From assembly GCF_042660705.1 (NCBI RefSeq), contig NZ_JBHSUQ010000001.1: DNA of 64,000 bases; one strand, 5' to 3'. Below, piece after piece: positions 37,417-46,664 of the stretch (its first letter is position 1; the number at the start of each line of letters is the position of its first letter). The notes under the pieces are model-generated. The model was given only the letters and a program-made list of their open reading frames with translations. It searched no databases and was not told the origin of the DNA. The position numbers were made by a program, and so were the translations under genes. The stretch is from Undibacterium_A arcticum (GTDB taxonomy: Bacteria > Pseudomonadota > Gammaproteobacteria > Burkholderiales > Burkholderiaceae_D).

Positions 37417-38759
37417 AAAAATCATCAGTAGTGTCCCAACGTTTTCACGTCAGGAGTTTGTAAGTTAATGATTTTCCTGCATAAATTGATGTTTTTGTTT
37501 GGTCTCGATTTGAACGTCGAGGCGCAAAATTGGCGCTTTTTGCGGATATCCGCCGAAGGCTCCTATGCATCAAGGCAAGCTCGTTTTCTCGCAGCTCATG
37601 ACCTATTTGCCGTTGACCACCTTTCGACGCTGCGTGGCAGCCCATCGGGGCGAACACAAGGTCAAGGACTTTTCCTGTCTGGATCAGTTCTTCGCCATGG
37701 CGTTTGCGCAGTTGACCTATCGGGAGTCGCTGCGCGACATCGAAGTCAATTTGCGCGCACAAGCACATCGGCTGTACCACATGGGTTTTCGATGCTCGAC
37801 GATTTCTCGCAATACGCTGGCCAACGCGAACGCGACGCGACCCTGGCAAATCTATGCCGACTTTGCTCAGCATTTGATCGCGATGGCACGGCCGCTGTAT
37901 GCCAGCGAACCGTTCGGCGTGGACCTGGACGCGACGGTGTACGCATTCGACGCCACGACGATCGATCTGTGTCTGTCGGTGTATCCCTGGGCACCGTTTC
38001 GATCGGCCAAGGCGGCAATCAAATTGCACACGTTGCTCGATCTGCGCGGCTCGATCCCCAGCTTCATTCACATCACCGATGGCAAGACCCACGAGGTCAA
38101 TATCCTCGACGATCTGGCGATCGAGCCCGGCGCGTACTACCTGATGGATCGCGGCTATCTGGATTTCGGCCGGCTCTACAAGCTGCATACGATGAACGCC
38201 TTCTTTGTCACAAGAACCAAAGCAATACCAAGTTCAAACGGCGATATTCGCATCCTGTCGATCGAACCACGACCAACGTCATGTGCGATCAAACGGGCGT
38301 TTTGACGGTTTTTTATTCGAGCAAGGACTATCCGGCGACGCTGCGGCGCGTCGTAGTCAAGGACGAAACCGGGAAACGCATCACCTTCCTGACCAACAAT
38401 TTCGCCCTCAAGCCAGAGATGATCGCGGCACTTTACAAGCAACGCTGGCAAGTCGAATTGTTCTTCAAATGGATCAAGCAACATTTGCGCGTCAAAGCTT
38501 TCTTGGGGACCAGCGAGAATGCCGTCAAGACGCAGATATGGATCGCGGTCGCTACTTACGTTCTCATCGCCATCGTCAAAAAACGTCTGCATCTGCCTCA
38601 CAGCCTTTACGAAATCCTACAAATCCTGAGCCTAACCATGTTTGAAACAACCCCAATAAATCAACTACTTGCACCACCCATCGAAAAATATGATGTGCGA
38701 AGTGAGCAAATTCAGCTCACTCTCCTATGACGAACGTTGGGACACTACTGAAAAATCAT
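37417..38759. mobile_element. IS4-family insertion sequence with 9-bp target duplications
   Basis: The element itself is 37426-38750 (1325 bp). Ends are CAGTAGTGTCCCAACGTT, perfect inverted repeats for 18 bp and imperfect beyond. The flanking AAAAATCAT is duplicated at 37417-37425 and 38751-38759, which shows recent simple transposition. It lies in a gap and breaks no recognisable gene. The gap 38760-38947 to the next gene is otherwise empty. Confidence 0.95.
37565..38730 (+). CDS. IS4-family DDE transposase (frameshifted)
   Basis: About 388 residues when restored. The first half carries AQLTYRESLRDIEVNLRAQ and DDE residues: Asp in FDATTIDLCLSVYPW and Asp in YYLMDRGYLDFGRL. The second half has the Y-x2-R-x3-E-x6-K signature YKQRWQVELFFKWIKQHL. 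The frames join if one A is added at 38219-38221 (ACCAAAGCAAT). The element may be active or dead depending on whether this base is an error. Confidence 0.9.
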
Positions 38760-38947
38760 CAATATTTAGGCGGGCGCTGGTCTATGATCCGGACATGATT
38801 TAGCGGCTGCGCGATGAACCGGGCTATGGCGGTGCGTGTACGCTCTGCAACGGTTGTGTTGCGTCAATGGCCTTGTCGGGCGCCACGCGTTGCGTGTTGG
38901 CGGCTGAGGGGCAAGCATGTGATGGACCAGACTTCGGGGAGAAATCA

Positions 38948-39558
38948 TTGGTTAAAGTGTATTCCATCGACGGCGTAACGCCGGTCGTACATCCCACCGC
39001 ATACGTGCACCCCAGTGCGGTGCTGATCGGCGACGTGCTCATCGGTCCGCGCTGCTATGTGGGCCCTGGCGCTAGCCTTCGCGGCGACTTCGGGCGCTTG
39101 ATCCTGGAAGAGGGCGCGAATTTGCAGGATACCTGTGTCATGCACGGCTTTCCCGACAGTGACACGGTGGTCGAAGCGAATGGCCATATCGGCCACGGCG
39201 CAGTGCTGCACGGTTGTCGCATCGGACGCAACGCGATGATCGGCATGAATGCGGTGGTGATGGACGACGCAGTCGTCGGCGAAGCCAGCATTGTGGCGTC
39301 GATGGCCTTTGTCAAAGCCGGTATGATCGTGCCGCCGCGCAGCCTGGTGGTGGGCATTCCGGCGCGTGTCGTGCGTGCGCTCAGCGATGAAGAGATCGCC
39401 TGGAAAGCAATGGCACCGCGCAATATCAGGCGCTCGCAGAGCGTTCACTGCGCACCATGCAACAGGTGGAAGCGCTGACGGAAGCGGAGCCCGACCGCAA
39501 GCGGGTGAATGCGGGAGCGGCGACGCCGTTGTACAAGCTCAAAGGTGAGTGCACATAG
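38948..39558 (+). CDS. PaaY/CaiE-like left-handed beta-helix hexapeptide protein (frameshifted)
   Basis: It starts at TTG 38948 with GGGGAG six bases upstream and reads VKVYSIDGVTPVVHPTAYVH, then hexapeptide repeats with gamma-carbonic-anhydrase-like His (DTCVMHGFP, GHIGHGAVLHGCRIG). The frame slips at 39404-39406; adding one A gives NGTAQYQALAERSLRTMQQV and a stop at 39558 (about 203 residues). PaaY is a thioesterase/carnitine-type helper in phenylacetate or carnitine pathways. Here it stands alone upstream of the choline genes; a link with quaternary amine breakdown (as CaiE) is inference. Confidence 0.8.
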
Positions 39559-39721
39559 TTGCCATAGTTGCAGCGATGTGTTGAGACCGGAATTTCTTTT
39601 GCTCAGCCAAATGCGGCAAGTACTTTGAAATTGGGCGCAGCGAACTGAAAAACCGCTGCGCCCTGCGGTGTAAGCGCTTGGATTTAGCCGAGCCCTACAC
39701 TGACGTTCGATCGCTGCGTCG

Positions 39722-40669
39722 TCAAACGCCCAGGACTTTATTGACTGCCGCCAGCCCATCGCCGCCGTTATAGGTGGTCACGCCGTCGAGCCATTTTTGC
39801 AGAACGCTCGGGTTTTTCTTCAGCCAGGTTCGGGCTGCGGCAACCGGATTGGTTTTATCGATAATCGATACCATGACCTGATTTTCCAGGTCGGTATTGA
39901 ATTGCAGGTTCGCGATCAACTTGGCTGCGTTCGGGCAACGTGTCGGGTAATCCGGAGCGACCGCAGTATAGACTTTGGCTTCGCCGAAATTCGGGCCAAA
40001 CACGCTCTCACCACCCTCGAGGTAATTCATTTTTACCTGCACATTCATCGGATGCGGTTCCCAGCCCAGGAACACGATCCATTTTTTCAGACGCACGGCC
40101 CGCTGTACCTCGGCTAGCATGCCGGCTTCGCTGGACTCGATCATCTTGAATCCTTTGAGACCAAATTCGTTCTTGTCTATCATCCGCTGGATCAGCGCAT
40201 TGCCGTCATTGCCGGGTTCAATGCCATAGATTTTGCCGTCGAGCTCTTTATGGAACTTGGCAATGTCGGCAAAGCTTTTCAAGCCGCCTTCCGCCGCATT
40301 GCTGGTGACGGCAAGCGTATACTTGGCGCCCACCAGATTGGGCTGATCCAGCACCTTGATCTGGCCCGCCTTGACAAACGGCGCGATGATGGGCGTCATG
40401 CTGGGATTCCAATAACCGAGGAAGGCATCAATCTGCTTGCTTTTGATACCGGAGAAGGCAATGGGCACTGACGCGAGCGTAGTCGTTGGGCGGTAACCCA
40501 GACCTTCCAGCACCACGGTTGCCAGCCCTGTGGTCGCTGCGATATCGCTCCAGCCCACATCGGCGAACCGAACGGTGCGACAACTTGCCGGCTCCTGAGC
40601 CGCAGCGGGGATGGCGGACAAGGCTAGTGCAATAGATCCAACCGCGCCGAGTTTTGAGAGCAACTTCAT
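39722..40669 (-). CDS. choX: Choline/betaine ABC transporter substrate-binding protein
   Basis: 315 residues with a signal peptide (MKLLSKLGAVGSIALALSAI) and an OpuAC-type fold: RFADVGWSDIAATTGLATVV, then GYWNPSMTPIIAPF and WEPHPMNVQVKMNYL, whose Trp/Tyr residues form the cation-binding aromatic box. The ATG at 40669 has a strong GGAGGAG ribosome site. The long end (TWLKKNPSVLQKWLDGV) fits ChoX of rhizobia and pseudomonads. It lies upstream of the regulator on the same strand. Confidence 0.88.
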   Translation of the reverse strand: MKLLSKLGAVGSIALALSAIPAAAQEPASCRTVRFADVGWSDIAATTGLATVVLEGLGYRPTTTLASVPIAFSGIKSKQIDAFLGYWNPSMTPIIAPFVKAGQIKVLDQPNLVGAKYTLAVTSNAAEGGLKSFADIAKFHKELDGKIYGIEPGNDGNALIQRMIDKNEFGLKGFKMIESSEAGMLAEVQRAVRLKKWIVFLGWEPHPMNVQVKMNYLEGGESVFGPNFGEAKVYTAVAPDYPTRCPNAAKLIANLQFNTDLENQVMVSIIDKTNPVAAARTWLKKNPSVLQKWLDGVTTYNGGDGLAAVNKVLGV

Positions 40670-40874
40670 GGAACTCCTCCTTATATGGTGATGCATATGC
40701 CTGGGAATTAACTATGTTTTGAGGAAATGCCGTGTCTTCAACGCACTCGCTCAAGCCTTTGACGCAGTGTAAGCATGACACGCCGGAGTCATCAAAAACT
40801 TGCATCCCGACGACTCGATCTTGCTCTTTTTCGCCGTGTTTCGAACTGTTTTTCCACGGGCGCGCATTTGTTCC

Positions 40875-41855
40875 TCAAGCCGCATCGCAAAGACTTTCCT
40901 GATACCGTTCGCGGCTCGGCGGATAGCCGAATAAACTGCGATAGGATTTGCAGAAATGGGATGACGACTGGAAGCCGCATGCGACTGTTACATCCATCAC
41001 CGACATATTTGTTTGCAATAAAAATTCGCGGGCGCGGCGTAGGCGCAAATTGAGATAATGTTGCGCCGGGGTGGTGTCCAGATAGCGTTTGAACAGCCGC
41101 TCAAGCTGGCGCAGCGACAGTCCCACCTGGTCGGCCAGGTAATCCAGCGCAAACGGCTCCTCGATATTCATTTCCATAAATACCGCGGCGTCCAGCAAGG
41201 CTTCGTGCCCGGACCCTATGCGCGCCAACAGCGGGATATGCTGTTGATCCTTGTGATCGCGAATACGCTCCACGCTAAATTGTTCGGAAACATCTGCCGC
41301 CAGACTTTTCCCCCCTTTCAGGCGGATCAGATTCAACATCAGATCCAATGGAGCGGTGCCGCCGGAGCAAGTGAACATATTGCGGTCGATCACAAACAAT
41401 TCCTGGGAAAACAGAATTTTTGGAAACTCTTCCCGGATTGCCGCCAGGTTTTCCCAGTGAATCGCACAGCGGTAGCCATTCAACAAGCCCGCCTTGGCAA
41501 GCGCGAACGTGCCGGTACACAGCGCTCCCATAGGCGTGCCATTGGCGGCATAGGTGCGTAGCAGCGATATCACGTCGTCGCTGACCGCTTCACGAACATT
41601 GGTTCCGCCGCATACGAATAGGATATCGCACGGCGGTGCATCGTTCGGATGGTAGATGGGTGACAGACTCAAGCCATTGCTGGCTGGACTCGATGCGTCA
41701 TCAGCACTGATGACGGACCAGCTATAGAGATTTTTTCGGCTCAAATAATTGGCCATGCGAAGCGGTTCCAGCGCATTGGCAAATGCAATCATCGAAAAAT
41801 TTTTCAGAACCAAAAAGCCGATATGCGAAACTTCTGCAATTTTCTGGGGGGACAT
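40875..41855 (-). CDS. gbdR: AraC-family regulator of betaine catabolism (GbdR-like)
   Basis: 326 residues. The N-terminal DJ-1/PfpI (GlxA-type) ligand domain contains GALCTGTFALAKAGLL and the C-terminal AraC domain has two helix-turn-helix motifs (LSLRQLERLFKRYLDTTPAQ and VTVACGFQSSSHFCKSYRSL). Regulators of this form activate choline, betaine and sarcosine genes in Pseudomonas and Burkholderia. It sits in the middle of its likely regulon. The gene is intact. Confidence 0.85.
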   Translation of the reverse strand: MSPQKIAEVSHIGFLVLKNFSMIAFANALEPLRMANYLSRKNLYSWSVISADDASSPASNGLSLSPIYHPNDAPPCDILFVCGGTNVREAVSDDVISLLRTYAANGTPMGALCTGTFALAKAGLLNGYRCAIHWENLAAIREEFPKILFSQELFVIDRNMFTCSGGTAPLDLMLNLIRLKGGKSLAADVSEQFSVERIRDHKDQQHIPLLARIGSGHEALLDAAVFMEMNIEEPFALDYLADQVGLSLRQLERLFKRYLDTTPAQHYLNLRLRRAREFLLQTNMSVMDVTVACGFQSSSHFCKSYRSLFGYPPSRERYQESLCDAA

Positions 41856-41923
41856 CGCGCACTCCTACAAGAACTCGGCTAACGGCGCGCAGTAAGCACG
41901 CGCGCGTGAATATTCATGTCCAT

Positions 41924-41951
41924 AAAAGGCCTGTTGATACGCAGGCCTTTT
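41924..41951 (-). terminator. Terminator of the choVW operon
   Basis: AAAAGGCCTG, 8-base loop, CAGGCCTTTT. It is perfectly paired, lies just past the choW stop and before gbdR, and can act in both directions. Confidence 0.85.
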
Positions 41952-41965
41952 CATACATGCCCGTA

Positions 41966-42836
41966 TCAGCTTGCCTGCAACGCATGGCCATTGCCAAAGC
42001 TTTCGGTAATACGATCGAGGATGATGGCGAGCAGCACCACACTCAGGCCGCTCTCAAAACCCAAACCGACATCGAGGCGTTGAATGCTGGCCAGCACGTC
42101 ATTGCCCAAACCGCCTGCGCCCACCATGGACGCGATGATCACCATCGACAAGGCCATCATGATGGTCTGGTTTACGCCCGTCATGATCGACGGCAACGCA
42201 ATCGGCAATTGCACCTTGAACAGCAACTGGCGCGCATTGGAGCCGAAGGCGCAGCCGGCTTCGACTTGCTCCTTGTTGACTTGACGAATCCCAAGGTTGG
42301 TCAAGCGCACCGCAGGCGGCATCGCAAAGATCACGGTAGCCAGGATGCCGGGAACGCGGCCGAGGCCGAATAGCATCGCGGCAGGGATCAGGTACACGAA
42401 GGCTGGCATGGTTTGCATAAAATCCAGCACCGGACGAATCAAGGCGTTGACGCGGTTATTTAGCGCACCAGATCCCGAGAGGTATACCGAGCAGCAAGCT
42501 GATCACGGTCGCGGAAAAAGTGAGCGCCAAGGTCACTACTGTTTGATGCCAAAAACCGATGGCCGCAATGAAAATGAATGATGCGGCCGCGAAGGAGGCG
42601 AATTTCCAGCGCAAACGCCACAAACCGACCGCGACAAAAAGCCCGATTAACAACCATGCCGGCAGGGCTTGCAAGCCCAGTTCAATCGCCTCGGCAAAGC
42701 TGTCGATGGTTTTGCCAATCGCATCAAAGGTGGTGCTGTTGTGATCGAGCAAATAGGTAATGAAATTATTGACCCATTTCCCGATCGGCAGATAGTCGCG
42801 AGGATTGGCAAGAAAGTGTTGAAGCAGTTCAGGCAT
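41966..42836 (-). CDS. choW: Choline/betaine ABC transporter permease (frameshifted)
   Basis: Two frames give one permease: MPELLQHFLANPRDYLPIGK to LLLGIPLGIWCAK, then IRPVLDFMQTMPAFVYLIPA, MLFGLGRVPGILATVIFAMP and the EAA-like loop CAFGSNARQLLFKVQLPIALP. The break is at 42460-42466 in an A/T-rich stretch and needs two more bases or one less. About 290 residues with six or more helices, as in ProW/OpuAB. It overlaps the choV stop by eight bases. Confidence 0.88.
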
Positions 42837-43995
42837 GGTTAGCTCCCTGGGAGATTTTGCGCAACGCGCTGGCGGCGGTAATGACACCCAGATAAGAGCC
42901 GTTGCCATCCAGTACCGGCAGCGGGGCGGCCTTGCCCAATAGCTGCGGCAAGATATCTTGCAAGGTCGTGCGTTCTGACACGGCAGTGTGTTGTGCCTGT
43001 ACAGATTGCACCAGGTTGCCACAGGCAGACAGCGCGTCGGTACTGATCAAACCTAACCATTTGCGTTCCGGATTGACAAACGCCAACCATGGGTGCCAAG
43101 CAGGTTGTGTGCCTACGGTCTGGCCTTTTACCAAAATCGGAATCCCGGCGGTATCAAGCAAGTCTGACGCAACCAAATAGCGTGACGTGTCTACGCTCTT
43201 GAAGAACGCGCGCACATATTCGTCCGCCGGGTTTTCGATAATTTCCTGCGGTGTGCCAACCTGTACCAGGCGTCCGCCCTCCATAATCGCAATCCGGTTG
43301 CCGATTCGCAATGCCTCTTCCAGATCATGCGAGACAAAGAAAATGGTGCGGCGTTGTTCGCTTTGCAGGTTCAAAAGGACGTCCTGCATTTCCTTGCGTT
43401 TAAGCGGGTCAAGCGCCGAGAATGCCTCATCCATCAACATCAACGAAGGATTGACCGCCAATGCGCGTGCCAGGCCGACACGTTGCTGCATGCCGCCGGA
43501 AAGTTGATGCGGATATTTCTTGGCATAGGTACTCAGTCCTACTTGTTCCAGCACCCGTGCCGCGCGCTGCTCGCGCTCCTTGCGCGCGACGCCCGCAATC
43601 TCAAGTCCGAACGCCGTGTTATCCAGAACGGTACGATGCGGCATCAGCGCAAAAGACTGGAACACCATGCTCATGTCACTGCGCCGCAATTGAACTAATT
43701 GCTTTGCTGAAAGTTTGGCAACATCCTGACCGTCGACAATTTTACCGTCAGAAGGGTCAACCAGACGATTGATGAGGCGAATCAGCGTGGATTTTCCGGA
43801 GCCCGACAAACCCATCAAAACAAAGATTTCGCCTTCATTCACACTGAATGACACGTCGTTGACGCCGACTACTTTGCCGGTCTGGGACAACACGGCCTCT
43901 TTTTTGACGCCCTGTTTGAGCATGGCCAGTGCGTCGCACGGATCGGGGTCAAATATTTTGTACAGATTTTCTACCACTACTTTGCCGGACGGCAT
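42829..43995 (-). CDS. choV: Choline/betaine ABC transporter ATPase with CBS domains
   Basis: 388 residues. Walker A GLSGSGKSTLIRLINRLVD, signature LSGGMQQRVGLARALA, Walker B LMLMDEAFSALD and switch His in FVSHDLEE are all intact. The C-terminal 110 residues hold a CBS pair (PVLDGNGSYLGVITAASALR), as in ProV/OpuAA, which can sense ionic strength. It is the first gene of choVW. A candidate AraC-type operator lies about 105 bp upstream. Confidence 0.92.
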   Translation of the reverse strand: MPSGKVVVENLYKIFDPDPCDALAMLKQGVKKEAVLSQTGKVVGVNDVSFSVNEGEIFVLMGLSGSGKSTLIRLINRLVDPSDGKIVDGQDVAKLSAKQLVQLRRSDMSMVFQSFALMPHRTVLDNTAFGLEIAGVARKEREQRAARVLEQVGLSTYAKKYPHQLSGGMQQRVGLARALAVNPSLMLMDEAFSALDPLKRKEMQDVLLNLQSEQRRTIFFVSHDLEEALRIGNRIAIMEGGRLVQVGTPQEIIENPADEYVRAFFKSVDTSRYLVASDLLDTAGIPILVKGQTVGTQPAWHPWLAFVNPERKWLGLISTDALSACGNLVQSVQAQHTAVSERTTLQDILPQLLGKAAPLPVLDGNGSYLGVITAASALRKISQGANHA

Positions 43996-44098
43996 ACTGT
44001 CTCTCCTTTTGGTTCCACGTCATTTGCTTGAATGCGCACTCTTGTCTTTATTATGTTTGCCAATATAAGTCTATCTGGATAAAAACGTAACTGTAGAG

Positions 44099-44137
44099 CG
44101 ACATGGACCATCCTTAAAACGACATGCACCAAGATGG
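44099..44137 (-). promoter_or_regulatory. Candidate GbdR operator upstream of choV
   Basis: On the minus strand TTGGTGCATGTCGTTTT is followed by a second ATGTCG exactly 21 bp from the first, ending 104 bp before the choV start. The direct repeat with two helical turns spacing is typical of AraC activators. It lies in the 722-bp gap 43996-44717. Confidence 0.6.
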
Positions 44138-44156
44138 CGGCCCCATCATGGTGCCT

Positions 44157-44204
44157 CCATCTTGGTGCATGTCGTGTCCAGGTTGCTTTGCGTCGTAATC
44201 AAGC
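44157..44204 (+). promoter_or_regulatory. Second candidate GbdR operator, inverted copy
   Basis: CCATCTTGGTGCATGTCG (44157-44174) is the exact reverse complement of 44120-44137, giving an 18-bp inverted repeat. This copy also continues with GCGTCG 21 bp after its ATGTCG and the tail GTCGTAATCAAGC. It points away from choV to a region with no firm gene. Confidence 0.6.
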
Positions 44205-44645
44205 TGCCATTGACGCTGCGCGGGAGGTCGATTTTTGCCGATGTCAAAAAAGCAATGGCAAGTATTTTTCCGGGTAATCCTGGACTAAAGGGGGCTTTGC
44301 TCACGTCGCAGCGGCTTCAAGGTTTGGCGTCAAGCAATGTTCATTGCACATTCTCTAGGGCAATGCTGCTCATCAACGCCACCTTAGATAAATAAGAGAT
44401 CGCCGCTTCTTGCATTATTTGCAGGCGACAACAATGAACAGTTTGCCAAGATCAGGCGGCTTGCCATGCTACCGATGCTGATCCTATCCGGTTTTGTCGC
44501 GCACGCCAAGGTACCAGCGAATGTCATCAGGAGCCGCCGTGCTGATTCAGGGGTTGCGACAGGCGGCAATGCGTCCACGGATTCAGATCCATATGTCCGC
44601 AAGCATCGACGCACGCAGCCCAGGTACCTGCGTAAAACGGATGAT
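44205..44645 (+). other. Gap with possible small exported protein
   Basis: No certain gene. From an ATG at 44434, with one base added near 44465, one could read a short signal-peptide-like start (MLPMLILSGFVAHAKVPAN) and a polar tail (NASTDSDPYVRKHRRTQPRY) that ends near the terminator. Without such corrections the frames are broken or run through the terminator. Operator copy 2 points this way. This is a weak call. Confidence 0.25.
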
Positions 44646-44684
44646 AAAAAAGCCCGCATCGAGCGCTCGATGCGGGCTTTTTTT
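44646..44684. terminator. Bidirectional terminator after the second substrate-binding gene
   Basis: AGCCCGCATCGAGC pairs with GCTCGATGCGGGCT, with A-run on the left and T-run on the right. It lies 34 bp past the stop of the minus-strand gene at 44718. Confidence 0.9.
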
Positions 44685-44717
44685 AGGGTGTCGCCAGGTT
44701 GTCGCGTCAGCCAGTTT

Positions 44718-45593
44718 TTACTTCGTATCCTTGAGCCATTTCTCGACCATTTCCGGGTGACTCTGGATGTAAGCTGCCGCCTCCTTTTCGTACGAGGTGT
44801 CCTTGGCTTTCAGCATGACGCTTTCCAGATCCGCCAGGGGGATTTTGAAGTTCTTGATGAACGCAGCCGCCTTCGGGAAGTCCTGTTCAAAGCCCTTGCG
44901 CGATAACGCATGAATCGCTTCCGCCCCGCCCAAGGCTTGCGACGGATCTTGCAGATAACGCAGCTTGTATTTCGAGAACATCCAGTGTGGTGTCCAGGTG
45001 GTCACGACAATCCACTCGTTGCGCTTGATGGCCCGGTCGAGTGCGATCACCATTGCTGCATCCGACCCGGTCAACAGCTGATAACCGTCCAGACCGTAAT
45101 CTTTAAGCGCACCGGAAGATGCCTTCATCAGTCCCGCACCGGGGTCGATGCCCTGGACCTGGCTCTTCAGCTTCTTCTGTACTTCGGGTTTCTTCATGTC
45201 CGCAATGCTGTTCAGTTCGCTTTCCGGCACATACGCCGGCACGGCCCAGCCCAGCTTGGCATTGTCGTACAGCACGCCTACGTCGACCAGCTCCGGTGAT
45301 AACTTGTCCCAGTAAGCCTTGTGCGTGGTCGGCAGCCACGACATCAGCATCAGGTCCAGTTGACCTTTGGCGACCCCTTGGTACTGTAAGCCGATATCCG
45401 TCATCACCAGTTCGACCTTGTAACCAAGTCGCTGCTCCAGTACTTGCTTGGCGATATTGGTGACGGCTTCCGCATCCGACCATGCGGTCCAGCCGATCCG
45501 CAACGTTTTGCCCTCGGCCGCTTCGGCTGGCGTCGCGGCCAGCATTGCCAACGTAATTGCCAGCGCAGTAGACACGCTGCGCAGCGTCTGCAT
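44718..45593 (-). CDS. Second glycine-betaine-type substrate-binding protein
   Basis: About 291 residues from ATG 45593. Signal peptide (TALAITLAMLAATPAEAAEG), then the OpuAC/ProX fold: LRIGWTAWSDAEAVTNIAKQ, LMLMSWLPTTHKAYWDKLS and VVTTWTPHWMFSKYKLRYL with the aromatic cage. It has no permease of its own and may feed ChoWV, as several binding proteins do in Pseudomonas. The best ribosome site (GGGGAG) leads to an ATG at about 45604 that is one base out of frame, so the annotated start may hide a lost G. Confidence 0.85.
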   Translation of the reverse strand: MQTLRSVSTALAITLAMLAATPAEAAEGKTLRIGWTAWSDAEAVTNIAKQVLEQRLGYKVELVMTDIGLQYQGVAKGQLDLMLMSWLPTTHKAYWDKLSPELVDVGVLYDNAKLGWAVPAYVPESELNSIADMKKPEVQKKLKSQVQGIDPGAGLMKASSGALKDYGLDGYQLLTGSDAAMVIALDRAIKRNEWIVVTTWTPHWMFSKYKLRYLQDPSQALGGAEAIHALSRKGFEQDFPKAAAFIKNFKIPLADLESVMLKAKDTSYEKEAAAYIQSHPEMVEKWLKDTK

Positions 45594-45893
45594 AGTCTTT
45601 GTAACATGGTGCTCCCCTTTTCTCACGCTGGTGGATGCTGCTTAGGTGGTTGTTGCTGCGAAATTCTTTCCAAACAAACGGGGTCACGTCTATCTGCGCT
45701 ATCGGTAACCGCTCATCGAGTGAAACAAAAATACCATGGCCCCTTTGGCGATGACTTTATCGAACCCGACATCATTAAGCTAAAAATCGCCGTCTCCGAG
45801 GTTGTCGGCGCCAACCTTAAAGCATAGGCGAGCGGCTTCTTTGCAGAGAAAAATTGGTGGGGATTGACGTGCAAGGACCAGTGAAATGGATAA

Positions 45894-46016
45894 CGACATG
45901 CACCTCACAACAATTGTTTAGACAATGATTCGCAGCGCCCAAAACCTTGCGGCGGCTTGATTCACCCGCAGCATTGGTGCATGTCGTTTTCATATTGCTT
46001 TATGTCGTAATTGAGC
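45894..46016 (+). promoter_or_regulatory. Candidate GbdR operator upstream of the 46114 gene
   Basis: The main site (45974-46016) has ATGTCG at 45981 and at 46002, 21 bp apart, with the tail GTCGTAATTGAGC, ending about 98 bp before the start at 46114. A reversed half site CGACAT at 45894 faces it, so the arrangement mirrors the choV region. It lies in the 520-bp gap 45594-46113, which holds no gene. Confidence 0.6.
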
Positions 46017-46113
46017 GGCTTGCCGGTAGCGTACTGCATGCAGAATTGGCACACATTAAAAAAATAATGAGTGCTTGTCTGATCGTTCTTTGCCACCCTG
46101 AGGAGGATGCTAA

Positions 46114-46617
46114 ATGAAAAAAATCCGTTTGCTAAGTGTAGGAGCCCTGATCGCGGGAGCTGTGGTTTTCATGCCTGCGGCGAATGCCCAAACGCCGGAT
46201 GTTGTCAATGAAACCCCGCTTTCCAGCAGTGACGTGTACCAGTTGCGCGCGTCTATCGATAAATGGATGGAGGCGCTATCCGCGCGCGATCCAAAATCGT
46301 TCAGCGATTATGTCGTGAACGATCTGCAGGGGGCTTATCAGGGAGCGGCGGCAGATTATGACGGCGGCGCATTTGAGAGCAGCCTGAAACTCACCATTAG
46401 TGGGTCTGATGATAAAGACTCCAAAGATACTTGGAGCAATGATATCGAAGAAGTGGTCGGATCCGGGGACGTGGCAGTCGTGCGTTCGAATCGCACCTTT
46501 ACCCACACCTTGGCCGGTGGCCGTGCCAACAGCCTCAAAATGCGCTTGCTTGAAGTGTATCGCCGTTTCGATGATGGCAGCTGGCGGATGGCGCGTTTCT
46601 TCGGCTTCCCAGGCTGA
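46114..46617 (+). CDS. Secreted NTF2-like (SnoaL/DUF4440-type) protein
   Basis: 167 residues with a signal peptide (LLSVGALIAGAVVFMPAANA). An NTF2-like domain follows: QLRASIDKWMEALSARDPKS at the front and SLKMRLLEVYRRFDDGSWRM at the end. A perfect GAGGAGG ribosome site precedes it. The function is unknown; it is periplasmic by its signal. Position after an operator copy and before a porin suggests induction with choline breakdown. Confidence 0.75.
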   Translation: MKKIRLLSVGALIAGAVVFMPAANAQTPDVVNETPLSSSDVYQLRASIDKWMEALSARDPKSFSDYVVNDLQGAYQGAAADYDGGAFESSLKLTISGSDDKDSKDTWSNDIEEVVGSGDVAVVRSNRTFTHTLAGGRANSLKMRLLEVYRRFDDGSWRMARFFGFPG

Positions 46618-46664
46618 ATCTGCGCTTTCCATGCCATAGATAACCGCCACATAGAGGATGCATA

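Noticed and set aside
37468..38730. Alternative start at 37468 for the transposase
   Set aside because: The N-terminal half of the real transposase is in another frame from 37565; the longer frame before 38215 is out-of-frame reading.
44162..44395. 77-codon plus-strand frame after choV
   Set aside because: It begins inside the operator palindrome, lacks a ribosome site and has no recognisable domain.
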